Below, one piece after another: positions 38,691 through 48,710 of a stretch of 64,000 bases of DNA. The first letter of the stretch is position 1, and each line of letters starts with the position of its first letter. The DNA comes from Mycobacterium scrofulaceum. Lineage in GTDB: Bacteria > Actinomycetota > Actinomycetes > Mycobacteriales > Mycobacteriaceae. A model generated the notes under the pieces. That model ran no database searches and was not told where the DNA came from. It was given only the letters and a program-made list of their open reading frames with translations. The DNA lies in assembly GCF_001667885.1 (NCBI RefSeq), contig NZ_LZJW01000151.1:1-64000 (forward strand). Reading direction: 5' to 3'. The translations under genes were made by a program, and so were the position numbers.

Positions 38691-40217
38691 ATGGATCGCT
38701 TCGCGCAGTGGGCGTGGGATCGGTTTGGCGCACGGTACTCGTGGGTGGTCTGTGGCGTCTCCGTCCTGGTGCCGTCGCCGATATATCTTTTCTTGTCTTG
38801 TGCCATGGTGGCTTTCGAGAAATCGGATCGTTATCTCGAAGCGGTGGCGGCCACCGCCGTCGCGATGTTGGTGTTGGCGTACGGGATTGTGCTGCCCGGC
38901 CGGGGCGCATGGCGGCTCGTCGAGCGGTGGGCAGCGGGTGAGGCGGTGGATCCCGGGGCGGCACTAGAGGCGACCTACACCTGGTCGCGCCGTGCCGTCG
39001 CCCGAGGGTTGGCGGTCGTCACCGCGTGCGGCGCCGTGCTGTCGGGCGTCGTCGCTGTCATTGTCGGCGCGGCCGGACCGCGGCTGGCCGAGTATGCGGT
39101 CCTGGGCGCCATTATCGGGGCCGTTTCACACCTGATCGGCGTGCACAGTGTGCCGGAAGGGCCGATGCGACCGGTGCGGACCGCGATCGGAGGCGACTCC
39201 GGCATCGGTGACTCCCTGCCCCGGTCGCGGCCCAGCTTCGCCGCGTGGTCCAACCTGGCCATCCTCGCGGTCGCGTTCGGTTTCTCGATGGCGGGCGCGA
39301 TGGTGGCGGGTGAGTTCGATCGGTCCCGGCAATCACCCCTGCTGTGGATGTGCATCGGCTGCGTGCTGACTGTGGGCTTCGCCGTCCCGATCACCGTCAT
39401 CAGTGTGTTCTCGCCGTCCCTGCAGCCAATTCGGGACCTTGCCGAAGGCACCAAACGTGTTGCGGCCGGCGACTACTCGCGACGGCTGCCGGTGTTTCAA
39501 GACGACGACCTAGGCGCGCTGGCGGGGTCGTTCAACCGCATGCAGGCGGGTTTGGCCGAGCGGCAACGACTTCACGCCGCGTTTGCGACCTACGTCGACC
39601 CATCCTTGGCGGCGCGATTGCTCGAGCAGGGCGACGATGTGTTCACCGGGGAGCGCCGCGAGGTGACGGTGATGTTTGTCGACATCCGCGACTTCACCCC
39701 CTTCGCCGAGGCGCACACCGCCGAGGACACGGTCGCGCGCCTCAACGCGTTGTTCGAGATCGTCGTGCCGGCCGTCGTCGATGCCGGGGGGCACGTGAAC
39801 AAGTTCCTCGGCGACGGCGCGCTGGCAGTATTCAACGCCCCCAACGACCTTGCCGACCATGCCGACGCGGCCGTCGGCGCGGCGGTCCTGGTTCACCGAC
39901 TGGTCTCAGAACGGTTGAGCGAGCTGCGAATCGGCATCGGCGTCAACACCGGTGTGGTGATCGCCGGCACCATCGGCGGGGGAGGCAAGCTGGAGTTCAC
40001 TCTGATCGGCGACACGGTCAACGTCGCCGCCCGCGTGGAGCAGCTCACCAAGACGACCGGTGATGCGATCCTGCTCACCGAGCAGACCGTCGACGCCCTG
40101 GCTTCGCGACCGCCGGGGCTGACCGACCGTGGAGCACACGCCCTGAAGGGCAAGTCGGCCGCCACGCGGGTCTTCGGGTTCGGCACCGCCGACCTTCGTT
40201 CGCCTCGCCCCGGCTGA
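38691..40217 (+). CDS. Membrane adenylate cyclase with HAMP domain
   Basis: 508 residues: about six N-terminal membrane helices (to about residue 245), a HAMP linker (LQPIRDLAEGTKRVAAGDYS onwards) and a class III cyclase domain. Metal-binding aspartates are Asp331 (FVDIRDF) and Asp375 (KFLGDG), 44 residues apart as expected. The adenine-selecting Lys371 is present and the second selector is Thr (TLIGDTVN), as in the M. tuberculosis Rv1318c-Rv1320c/Rv3645 group. The transition-state Asn and Arg are present in VNVAARVE. It should make cAMP in response to a membrane signal. A relic of a related gene lies 3 kb upstream. Confidence 0.94.
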   Translation: MDRFAQWAWDRFGARYSWVVCGVSVLVPSPIYLFLSCAMVAFEKSDRYLEAVAATAVAMLVLAYGIVLPGRGAWRLVERWAAGEAVDPGAALEATYTWSRRAVARGLAVVTACGAVLSGVVAVIVGAAGPRLAEYAVLGAIIGAVSHLIGVHSVPEGPMRPVRTAIGGDSGIGDSLPRSRPSFAAWSNLAILAVAFGFSMAGAMVAGEFDRSRQSPLLWMCIGCVLTVGFAVPITVISVFSPSLQPIRDLAEGTKRVAAGDYSRRLPVFQDDDLGALAGSFNRMQAGLAERQRLHAAFATYVDPSLAARLLEQGDDVFTGERREVTVMFVDIRDFTPFAEAHTAEDTVARLNALFEIVVPAVVDAGGHVNKFLGDGALAVFNAPNDLADHADAAVGAAVLVHRLVSERLSELRIGIGVNTGVVIAGTIGGGGKLEFTLIGDTVNVAARVEQLTKTTGDAILLTEQTVDALASRPPGLTDRGAHALKGKSAATRVFGFGTADLRSPRPG

Positions 40218-40222
40218 ATTCA

Positions 40223-40801
40223 TTAACTCGGCGGGTTCTGCGTCCTGCCGGGGTTCGGGAACGCCGGGTTGGTGTAGGCCGGTGTCTGCGGCTCCTCGCC
40301 GCCATTAGGACTCTCGACTGGCGGCGGTCCGGCGTCTGGCTCACCCGCCGCAACTGGGTGTGCCCGGTGTTCGGGCGGTGGCGGCTTGGGCACCAGGTAG
40401 TTTCTCCACGCGCCCGGTGGGTTCGGTGCCGGGCCGATCGTGTTATCCGGCCAGCGCCATGAGCAACCACCGGATGCGCCTCCGAAATCGCCTGCCGGAA
40501 TGGTCAACCCGAAACCCATGAAAGTTCCACCGATGATGGAGTTGCCGCCCGGGCCACCCATGTTCCACCCACCATATTCGCAGTGCCAGTGGGTGCTGTT
40601 CTCCTCGATCGGGAAGTCGCAATAGTACGTCGTGGCCCCCGCCTCGAAAGTGCTGCCGCCGACACCGGGATAGTCGCACACTCCTGGACCAGGGATGTTG
40701 CCGCCCGGCCCGGCCCATGCTGTGGGGGCATTGAGGGTTGCAAATAGCGTAACCCCTGGTGCCACAAGGACTTTGACCGCTTTAGTCAGGAGGTCTTTCA
40801 T
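40223..40801 (-). CDS. Secreted Gly/Pro-rich protein of unknown function
   Basis: 192 residues from the ATG at 40801, which has GAGGAAG 8 nt upstream; the frame stays open beyond but without protein-like sequence. Signal peptide to about residue 30 (ending Ala-Trp-Ala). The mature protein has a Cys/Tyr-rich core (GVCDYPGVGGSTFEAGATTYYCDF, HCEYGG, GGCSWRW), then an unstructured Pro-rich tail of about 70 residues ending in PGRTQNPPS. It is convergent with the cyclase gene (5-bp gap). I know of no function for it. Confidence 0.7.
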   Translation of the reverse strand: MKDLLTKAVKVLVAPGVTLFATLNAPTAWAGPGGNIPGPGVCDYPGVGGSTFEAGATTYYCDFPIEENSTHWHCEYGGWNMGGPGGNSIIGGTFMGFGLTIPAGDFGGASGGCSWRWPDNTIGPAPNPPGAWRNYLVPKPPPPEHRAHPVAAGEPDAGPPPVESPNGGEEPQTPAYTNPAFPNPGRTQNPPS

Positions 40802-41141
40802 TGCGAGCGCTTCCTCGCTTCGACCGCCGCGCGTCCCTTGCGATACTCGCGAGCCGTGTGAATCGCGGCTGTGTCCGCGGCATAGCGCTGAGTTTGCACC
40901 CTCGATGACAATGTGCTCACCACCAGAATTGAAGCTGCGGCTGGCTGTCAGGCCCCGAATTGCACCGTAGTACTGCTCGGCGTTCCGATATCTCATTTCT
41001 GCTGAATTCGAAGCCGCTCGTCCCGCGGCCGCTCGGCGGGGCGGTTTGCCGCCCCACGTGCGAGGCGCGGCGGTGGGCAAACGTCCCGTGGGACCGCGCC
41101 GATTGCTAAGCTGGCCGCATCATGACGTGGGGGGCGCGAGC

Positions 41142-41873
41142 GTGACTTATCCGCAGCAATGGCCACCGCAACCGCCGCAGTACCCCCAGCAATGGCCCTC
41201 GCCGTACCCTCCGTATCCGCCGCCGGCGCCCGCGCCGCGCAAGACCAACGTCGCGCTGATCGTTGTGCTTACGGTCGCGGCGATCGTCATTCTCGTGCCG
41301 GCGGCGTTGGTCGGTTTCTTCGTGATCCGGGACGTGGCCCGCGACGGTCTCGACGGTCGCGGCGGAATCAAGAAAGCCACCACCCTCTCGGACTTCGATG
41401 TGGTGTGCGATCGCGGATCAATCAGCAACGCCGCCACGTACGGCAAGCCCTACAAGATCGTTGCGTTCGCCCCGTATGACGAGCCGGACCCGATGCGCGA
41501 ACTGGCATCCATGCACTGGAGACAAGTCACACTCGATTCCCGTGCCGATTACCGGGCGACTGACGGCGACTTCCAGTCGACGAATGTTGTTGGCTGCCTT
41601 ACCCGCAAACCCGGAACCGAGGCGAAGTCACGCACCTGTGACCTCAAGTCGGACGCGGGCGAACACATCGCCGTCGACTTATACGCCGTGCAGTACGACT
41701 TGGAACTCCGCGAGGCGAAGACCGGCAAGCGCATCGCACAACTGGGATCGGTCGACGGTCCGGCAGCCAACTGCCCGTTCTTCGTATGGGTCAAAAAGCG
41801 CGACCCGAAGATGTACGCGGAACCTGATGCCGCGGCGGTCGATGCCAAGCTCGCCGAGTTCGCCCACCGGTAA
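41142..41873 (+). CDS. Single-pass membrane protein with Pro/Tyr/Gln-rich N-terminus
   Basis: 243 residues from a GTG with GGGGGGCGCG upstream. Residues 1-35 are a low-complexity cytoplasmic segment of Pro, Gln, Trp and Tyr, followed by one membrane helix at about 38-62 (VALIVVLTVAAIVILVPAALVGFF) and an extracytoplasmic domain of 180 residues with four or five cysteines. The layout is common among mycobacterial membrane proteins that carry a DUF-type outer domain. No function can be assigned. Confidence 0.75.
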   Translation: MTYPQQWPPQPPQYPQQWPSPYPPYPPPAPAPRKTNVALIVVLTVAAIVILVPAALVGFFVIRDVARDGLDGRGGIKKATTLSDFDVVCDRGSISNAATYGKPYKIVAFAPYDEPDPMRELASMHWRQVTLDSRADYRATDGDFQSTNVVGCLTRKPGTEAKSRTCDLKSDAGEHIAVDLYAVQYDLELREAKTGKRIAQLGSVDGPAANCPFFVWVKKRDPKMYAEPDAAAVDAKLAEFAHR

Positions 41874-41914
41874 AACGGGCCACGCGTTCTGGCTGTACAC
41901 CGAACCGGTCGGCA

Positions 41915-42322
41915 GTGGATCATGATGCGGTGACGCGGCCCGACGACTACCGATCCTTATACGAGTCCTATCTCGCACACTGCAACGAGCATGATTTCGA
42001 TTCGATGGCCTCGTTCTACACGCCGACCATCAAGGTCAACGGTGTCCCGATGGACCCGACCTCGGTTACCGAGCAATTCGCACCGCTGATCTCCGCGTTC
42101 CCCGATTGGCACTGGGAGATACGGCACTTCGTCGTCGACGCGGAGAACATCGTGGTGCACTTCGAGGTCACCGGCACCCACCGGGGAACGTTCCAAGGGA
42201 TCGAGGCGACCGGTCGACGGGTGAGCATTTCGGAGTTCACCCTGTACCGCATCGAGGAGGGCAAGTTCGCGGAGGTGTGGGACCTCGTCGACATGGCCGC
42301 GCTGATGAAGCAGATCAGTTGA
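41915..42322 (+). CDS. SnoaL-like ester cyclase / NTF2-fold protein
   Basis: 135 residues, NTF2-like fold: HDFDSMASFYTPTIKVNG, then FPDWHWEIRHFVVDAENIVVHFEVTGTHRGTFQG and ISEFTLYRIEEGKFAEVWDLVDMAALMKQI. SnoaL-type proteins act in polyketide cyclisation, but most homologues outside such clusters have unknown ligands. The start is either the GTG at 41915 or the one at 41930; neither has a strong ribosome binding site. Confidence 0.85.
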   Translation: MDHDAVTRPDDYRSLYESYLAHCNEHDFDSMASFYTPTIKVNGVPMDPTSVTEQFAPLISAFPDWHWEIRHFVVDAENIVVHFEVTGTHRGTFQGIEATGRRVSISEFTLYRIEEGKFAEVWDLVDMAALMKQIS

Positions 42323-42358
42323 GGCGTCGCACCGACAAGCGTTTGCGCCCTTAGTCTT

Positions 42359-42766
42359 TCACGTGTACAGCCCGGCGATGACGATGATCACGCCCGCGAC
42401 GACCGCCACGGCCAGTGACAGCAGCAGGAAGCTGACGACTGACTCCTTGGCCGCCGAGGCCTCGTGGTCGGCCGCCGCGATCGGCGCGAGCCTGCGCCCG
42501 GCGCCCCACGCCGCCGCGAGCAGGGTCGCGAGCCAGTTCGCGTAGGCGGCGTACACAATCAGCGCGACGGCCGTTACCCCCCAGGCGTGGGTCAGGTGAA
42601 GGTGGGGCCAGAGCAGCCCGATCAGCACGAGGAACATTCCGTTGAGGACGGCCTCGAGGTGGCTCGACAGCGCCATGCGCGGGTTCTTCAGCGCCGCGAC
42701 GGCGAACCCGGTGAGCAGGCCGATCAGGAAGAGAACCAGCCCGAGCGTGAACAGCACCGTCTGCAT
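42359..42766 (-). CDS. Four-helix membrane protein resembling HabA / styrene oxide isomerase
   Basis: 135 residues with four membrane helices. The segment KNPRMALSSHLEAVLNGMFLVLIGLLWPHL corresponds to the conserved NPRM-x-L-x-x-H-L-E-x-x-x-N-G signature of hydroxylaminobenzene mutase and styrene oxide isomerase, membrane enzymes that catalyse intramolecular rearrangements, the latter haem-dependent. The conserved His and Asn-Gly are present. Enzymatic activity here is inference. No epoxidase or nitroreductase gene is adjacent, although a P450 lies 4 kb away in the same block. Confidence 0.7.
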   Translation of the reverse strand: MQTVLFTLGLVLFLIGLLTGFAVAALKNPRMALSSHLEAVLNGMFLVLIGLLWPHLHLTHAWGVTAVALIVYAAYANWLATLLAAAWGAGRRLAPIAAADHEASAAKESVVSFLLLSLAVAVVAGVIIVIAGLYT

Positions 42767-42830
42767 GTCAGCACCCTAGGGGCGCGGGACGGCGCGCGTC
42801 TGCCGTTGTCGTCATCCGCGCCGACGCGGG

Positions 42831-43562
42831 TCAGCGGGTTCCGGGCGGAAGGCTCGGCGGCGTCGTCACGGTCGTGGTCGGCGTGGACGTGTACGCCGGG
42901 CTGCTGGTCACGGTGACGGTGCTCGTGCTGGTGGACGGGGGCGGCACTTCGGTCGTCGTCGTGATCGTCGTGACGCTGGTCGTCGTCGAGGTCGACGACG
43001 TCGTCGTCGCCGACGCCGCGGCAAGCACACCGCAGGCCACCCGCTTGCCCGAGTCGCCGGTCGAAGCGCCGCTCAGATTGTCCGCGTTCTGGTGGACGAT
43101 CAGCGCGGTGCCCGAGCTGTTCCTCAGGTCCGAGGCGGTGAGCAAGCTGGTGGTGGTGACCAGTTTCGCCGAGCCGTCATTGCGGACCTGCAACGCGGTC
43201 AGGTCGCCGCTCGCGGGAAAGCCGGTGTGGTTGGGTGCCTGGTACACGCTTCCGGCGGACTCGAAGTCCCCCTCGCATTTGCCCACCGCGTGGACCATCA
43301 GCGCATGGAAACCCGGGCTCAGCACCTGGTTGGGTCCGGCCTCCACGGTCACGGTCGCGTATCCATTCGCGAAATCGATGGTGGCGGTGCCGACCTGGCT
43401 TCCGTCGGTGCCTTTGAGCTGCGTAGTCATCCGCTCCGTGCCTGGGGGCGCGCTGGAGGACGTCGATGTGCCGGATTGGCCACCCTGCTGGTTCGCGCAT
43501 GCTGCCAACGGTGCGATGGTCGCGGCGAGCGCCACGGCCGCGAAGGATACGCCCTTGTTCAT
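42831..43562 (-). CDS. SodC-like lipoprotein with degenerate metal sites
   Basis: 243 residues. The N-terminus is a lipoprotein signal (lipobox Leu-Ala-Ala-Cys at about residue 22). Residues 45-185 follow Cu/Zn superoxide dismutase: DFANGYATVTVEA, GFHALMVHAVGKCEG, PNHTGFPASGDL, SGTALIVHQNADN and GDSGKRVACGVL. Against SodC, one of the two HxH copper histidines is Met, the bridging His and the Zn histidines of the GGHYHVPGH segment are replaced (SVYQAPNH), and the last copper His is kept. The final 55 residues are a Thr/Ser/Pro tail. Catalysis is unlikely; a structural or metal-binding role is possible. Confidence 0.8.
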   Translation of the reverse strand: MNKGVSFAAVALAATIAPLAACANQQGGQSGTSTSSSAPPGTERMTTQLKGTDGSQVGTATIDFANGYATVTVEAGPNQVLSPGFHALMVHAVGKCEGDFESAGSVYQAPNHTGFPASGDLTALQVRNDGSAKLVTTTSLLTASDLRNSSGTALIVHQNADNLSGASTGDSGKRVACGVLAAASATTTSSTSTTTSVTTITTTTEVPPPSTSTSTVTVTSSPAYTSTPTTTVTTPPSLPPGTR

Positions 43563-43639
43563 GGGCCGGGCCTACCCCGATTGGCCGCAATCGAAACGAG
43601 GCCCGGCCGCCGGAGCGGCCAGCCCGTCGGTGCCGGGAC

Positions 43640-43948
43640 CTAGGCCGAGCGGCGGATGCCGCGCGTGCGGCCGATGTCGCCCTTCAGCAGCAGATCGCGC
43701 TCGGATTCCGAGAGGCCGCCCCAAACCCCGTACGGCTCACCGACTTCCAGGGCGTGCGAACGGCACTCCTGGATGACCGGGCACTGGCGGCACATCTCTT
43801 TCGCACGCTGCTCGCGCTGCATGCGGGCGCGGCCGCGTTCACCGTCGGGATGGAAGAACATCGACGAGTCAACGCCGCGGCACAAGCCCTGCAGTTGCCA
43901 GTTCCAGATGTCGGCGTTGGGTCCAGGTAGCTGCTCCGGCTGTGGCAT
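43640..43948 (-). CDS. whiB3: WhiB-family iron-sulphur redox regulator WhiB3
   Basis: 102 residues, almost identical by eye to M. tuberculosis WhiB3. The 4Fe-4S cluster cysteines are Cys23, Cys53, Cys56 and Cys62 (C-x-x-C in MCRQCPVIQEC). The G-V-W-G-G turn and the basic C-terminus (RTRGIRR) contact sigma factor and DNA. WhiB3 senses NO and O2 and controls lipid and redox metabolism. The ATG has GAGAGGGAGAC upstream. It is divergent from an Rv3415c-type gene, as in H37Rv. Confidence 0.97.
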   Translation of the reverse strand: MPQPEQLPGPNADIWNWQLQGLCRGVDSSMFFHPDGERGRARMQREQRAKEMCRQCPVIQECRSHALEVGEPYGVWGGLSESERDLLLKGDIGRTRGIRRSA

Positions 43949-44302
43949 TGGTGTCTCCCTCTCTGCACGGCACGCCCAGTAAGGTCATGTTCGCGAAGCG
44001 ATTGTGCAACTGAAATGAAGCGGCGTCACCGATGACTACCCGTCATGGGTAGACGTTAGGGCTGACGGCGAATTTGCGTCAATAGCCACTTAGCCCGGCA
44101 AAGTATGTAATGGTTATAAAAGAATTAACGCTGCGTTCATACGTCAACCATTGGCGAAACATGCTCCGTGCTACCAGGCACTTGACCGAAACGAGATTCC
44201 GCAGTTCACGGGGCGGGGGAGGGTCGGCCACGATAAGTACAGGGCCTGTTGTGATTAACAGTTCGGTAACGCGAATAGCACAAACTGTTTACTACCATCG
44301 CC
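43949..44302. promoter_or_regulatory. whiB3 / Rv3415c-type divergent control region
   Basis: 354 bp with low G+C in its middle (44095-44170). It holds the palindrome CTACCC-GTCAT-GGGTAG (44036-44052), about 90 bp upstream of whiB3. It also holds GATTAACAGTT-CGG-TAACG (44253-44271), close to a sequence upstream of the small gene at 18306. TACCAT (44293-44298) lies 4 nt before the GTG at 44303 and may be its -10 box. No gene is convincing in this stretch. Confidence 0.55.
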
Positions 44303-45121
44303 GTGATTGAAACTCGTCACACTTTCGTGATTGGCCGGACGTTAGTGGCCGCCGCGTTCGGTGACCGGCCCGGTACGTGGCCGCTGCCGACGGCGGTCTC
44401 CCCGGAAGAATTGTGGCTGCGCGCGGTCGCCGCCGGCGGACAGGGCCACTACGGCAGCGCCTACCGGGACCTGGCGGAGCTGCGGCGCAGCGCCGCCACC
44501 GGGCGGCTGGTCTCCCTGGCCCACAGCACGCAGGGATCCTTTCTGCGCCAACTCGGTTGGCACGCTCTGGCGCGCGGCTGGGACGGTCGCGCCCTGGCGC
44601 TGGCGGGCGAGGAGTCGGAGTCGTGCGGCGACGCCCTCATCGGGCTGGCGGCCGACGCGCTGGGCGTCGGCCGTTTTCCCGTCGCGGCCACGTTGTTGCG
44701 GCGCGCGGATTCCGTGCTGGGCACCGGGCCGGTTCCCGACCGGCTGCCGGTGCGGCGAGGGTGGGTGGCCGCCGAGCTGGCGATGGCCCAGGGCGACGGC
44801 GAAATCGCCGTCCGCCATGCGAACGAAGCGGTGGACCTCGCGGGCGCCATGACCGTCCCGTCGGTGCGGCACGCGGTGAAGAGCCAAGTCGTGCTGGCGG
44901 CCGCCCTCTGCAGCGCCGGGGCGGTCGAGCGTGCCCGCGCGGTGGCCGACGAGGCGCTGGACGCGACCGGGGCGTTAGGGCTGGTCCCGCTGCGGTGGGC
45001 GTTGGCGTGCTTGCTGATTGATCTCGGAAGCGTCACTTTTCCGACACAACAGCTGCGGGAAATTCGCGATGTCTCCGCAGGCCACGTGCGGCGCGCCGGT
45101 GCGACGTGGCGTTCCGCTTGA
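44303..45121 (+). CDS. TPR-like helical protein of unknown function (Rv3415c type)
   Basis: 272 residues, Ala/Leu-rich, built of helical pairs that look like tetratricopeptide repeats (GQGHYGSAYRDLAELRR, RFPVAATLLRRAD, AVERARAVADEALDATG). No signal peptide or membrane helix. It lies directly upstream of sigD on the same strand, as Rv3415c does in H37Rv, with a 72-bp gap, so it may share regulation with the sigma factor. The GTG start has no ribosome binding site. Function is unknown. Confidence 0.8.
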   Translation: MIETRHTFVIGRTLVAAAFGDRPGTWPLPTAVSPEELWLRAVAAGGQGHYGSAYRDLAELRRSAATGRLVSLAHSTQGSFLRQLGWHALARGWDGRALALAGEESESCGDALIGLAADALGVGRFPVAATLLRRADSVLGTGPVPDRLPVRRGWVAAELAMAQGDGEIAVRHANEAVDLAGAMTVPSVRHAVKSQVVLAAALCSAGAVERARAVADEALDATGALGLVPLRWALACLLIDLGSVTFPTQQLREIRDVSAGHVRRAGATWRSA

Positions 45122-45193
45122 AATGGCCCCGCGCCCGTTATTGTCAGTTCGTTAGTTAGCCCGGTTAGCCCGCGATGTGTCCGGTTCGTAACG

Positions 45194-45787
45194 TTGGAGA
45201 TACCGCCGTCGATGACAATTCAAGGGGATCGTCTCGACGCTGTGGTTGCCAAGGCCGTGGCGGGGGACAGTAACGCACTACGGGAGGTGCTGGAGACCAT
45301 CCGTCCGATTGTCGTGCGATATTGCCGCGCGCGGGTCGGGACAGTCGAGCGGGGTGGCCTGTCAGCGGATGACGTGGCACAGGAGGTGTGCTTGGCGACT
45401 ATCACGGCGCTGCCGCGTTACCGGGACCGGGGACGCCCCTTTCTCGCTTTCCTGTACGGCATCGCGGCCCACAAGGTCGCCGACGCCCACCGCGCCGCCG
45501 GCCGCGACCTGTCCTACCCCACCGAAGTGATCCCGGAGCGTTGGTCCTCGGACGCCGGCCCGGAACAGCGGGCCATCGAGGCCGATTCGGTCAGCCGGAT
45601 GAGTGAACTGCTCGAGATCCTGCCCGCCAAGCAGCGCGAGATCCTGATCTTGCGTGTCGTCGTCGGCCTGTCCGCCGAGGAGACCGCGTCCGCCGTGGGC
45701 AGCACCACGGGAGCCGTCCGGGTGGCCCAGCACCGTGCGCTGTCCCGCCTCAAATCCGAGATGATCGCGGCAGGTGACTGTGCCTGA
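45194..45787 (+). CDS. sigD: ECF sigma factor SigD
   Basis: 197 residues. Region 2 covers about residues 28-100 (IRPIVVRYCRARVG, DDVAQEVCLATITALPRY, FLAFLYGIAAHKVADAHRA). Region 4 covers about residues 130-190 (LLEILPAKQREILILRVVVGLSAEETASAVGSTTGAVRVAQHRALSRLK). SigD acts in the stringent/stationary-phase response in M. tuberculosis. The start could be the TTG at 45194 or the ATG at 45212; in H37Rv the annotated start is further upstream but the sequence diverges there. It overlaps its anti-sigma gene by 14 bp. Confidence 0.95.
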   Translation: MEIPPSMTIQGDRLDAVVAKAVAGDSNALREVLETIRPIVVRYCRARVGTVERGGLSADDVAQEVCLATITALPRYRDRGRPFLAFLYGIAAHKVADAHRAAGRDLSYPTEVIPERWSSDAGPEQRAIEADSVSRMSELLEILPAKQREILILRVVVGLSAEETASAVGSTTGAVRVAQHRALSRLKSEMIAAGDCA

Positions 45788-46535
45788 ATCTTTGGACGAA
45801 TTCGCCCGCACCGATCTGCTCCTCGACGCGCTCGCCGAGCGGCGGCCGGTGCACGTCGGCGACCCCGACACGGACGCGATGGCCACCCTGCTGGAGGACT
45901 GGCGCGACAACCTGCGCTGGCCGCCGGCCAGTGCGCTGGTGTCGGCCGAGGAGGCCGTCACGGCGCTGCGCACCGGATTGGCCGACCGCCGCCGCAGCCG
46001 CCGCGGCCTCGCGACGATCGGGTCGGTCGCCGCGGCGCTGTTGGTGCTGAGCGGCTTCGGCGCCATGGTGGTCGAGGCCCGCCCCGGCACCACGCTCTAC
46101 GGGCTGCACGCGATGTTCTTCGACCAGCCGCGGGTCAACGAGAAGCATCAGGCGTTGCTGTCCGCCCGGGCCGATCTGGCCAAGGTGCAGGAATCGATCG
46201 ACCGGGGCGACTGGGACCAGGCCCGCAATCAGCTGACCGAGGTGAGCAGCTTGGTCCAGTCGATCGAAGACCCGGCCAGCAAACAAGAGCTGACGAATCA
46301 ACTGAATCTGTTGAACGCCAAGGTGCAATCGCGCAATCCGAATGCGACGCTGCCCGCCCCGGCGAACACACCGTCGGCCTGGTCCACCCCGACCACCGCG
46401 GTCCCGACGGCGGCCCCGGCGCCGTCCGACGCTTCGCTGAGCCCGTCGGTGACGCCGTCACCGAGTCAGTCGTGGAGCAAGCACCGGCATCACGGCCAGA
46501 CGTCCCCGTCGGCGGCCACGCCGAACAGTCCTTAG
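45774..46535 (+). CDS. rsdA: Anti-sigma-D factor RsdA
   Basis: 253 residues, single-pass membrane protein that sequesters SigD and is degraded after signalling. The N-terminal cytoplasmic anti-sigma domain is about residues 1-78, a membrane helix follows at about 81-102 (GLATIGSVAAALLVLSGFGAMVV), then an outer helical segment (DLAKVQESIDRGDWDQA) and a Pro/Ser/Thr-rich tail. Start GTG 14 bp inside sigD, giving tight coupling; a GTG two codons later is possible. It is shorter than I recall for the H37Rv protein, mainly in the tail. Confidence 0.9.
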   Translation: MTVPESLDEFARTDLLLDALAERRPVHVGDPDTDAMATLLEDWRDNLRWPPASALVSAEEAVTALRTGLADRRRSRRGLATIGSVAAALLVLSGFGAMVVEARPGTTLYGLHAMFFDQPRVNEKHQALLSARADLAKVQESIDRGDWDQARNQLTEVSSLVQSIEDPASKQELTNQLNLLNAKVQSRNPNATLPAPANTPSAWSTPTTAVPTAAPAPSDASLSPSVTPSPSQSWSKHRHHGQTSPSAATPNSP

Positions 46536-46942
46536 CGGCGGTATCCGTCGGCGTCAGAGGAGGTCGCCTCGTTCAGCGAGGCGTCGGCGTATCCCCGGCA
46601 GTAATCCCACGTGACGTAGGCGTCCGGTTCCGGGTCGTAGGCCGGCTCATGCGGGCGTACCGTGCCGTCGATCAGCAGCTGCAACAGGTTCGCCCGCAGC
46701 ATGTCCCAGTCGTGGTAGTGGTCCTGCTGGCATTCGTCGCAGCACACCACGAGCCCGCGAATACCCTTGTGCGCCAACAGGGCCTCATAAACCGCCAGAT
46801 CGGCCAGGTCCGCCTCGACCGCCATCCGCTCCTGGGCGTCCAGGGGTTGCCCCGGTTCTACGGCTTCCAAGGCAGCCGACGGATCGCAGGGGTCGTCGGC
46901 GAAAGGATCGGGCGGCAAACCCGGTGGGAGGTGATCGCGCAC
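46532..46942 (-). CDS. DUF5319 protein (Rv3412 type)
   Basis: 136 residues, highly conserved in mycobacteria. The central motif GLVVCCDECQQDHYHDWDMLRANLLQLL has a C-C-x-x-C cluster with following His residues and could bind a metal. The acidic N-terminus (PPDPFADDPCDPS) and DYCRGYAD near the end are typical. The GTG at 46942 gives VRDHLPPGLPPDP, the same start as I recall in H37Rv, and lies 7 nt after TAGGCT (leaderless). It is divergent from guaB2 and convergent with rsdA. Function is unknown. Confidence 0.88.
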   Translation of the reverse strand: MRDHLPPGLPPDPFADDPCDPSAALEAVEPGQPLDAQERMAVEADLADLAVYEALLAHKGIRGLVVCCDECQQDHYHDWDMLRANLLQLLIDGTVRPHEPAYDPEPDAYVTWDYCRGYADASLNEATSSDADGYRR

Positions 46943-46949
46943 GCACACT

Positions 46950-48703
<1,754 letters not shown>

Positions 48704-48710
48704 GCCCGGC

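Noticed and set aside
44110-44310. A 66-codon plus-strand frame in the whiB3 control region
   Set aside because: No ribosome binding site, no family resemblance, and it runs into the start of the gene at 44303. It is better read as a control region.
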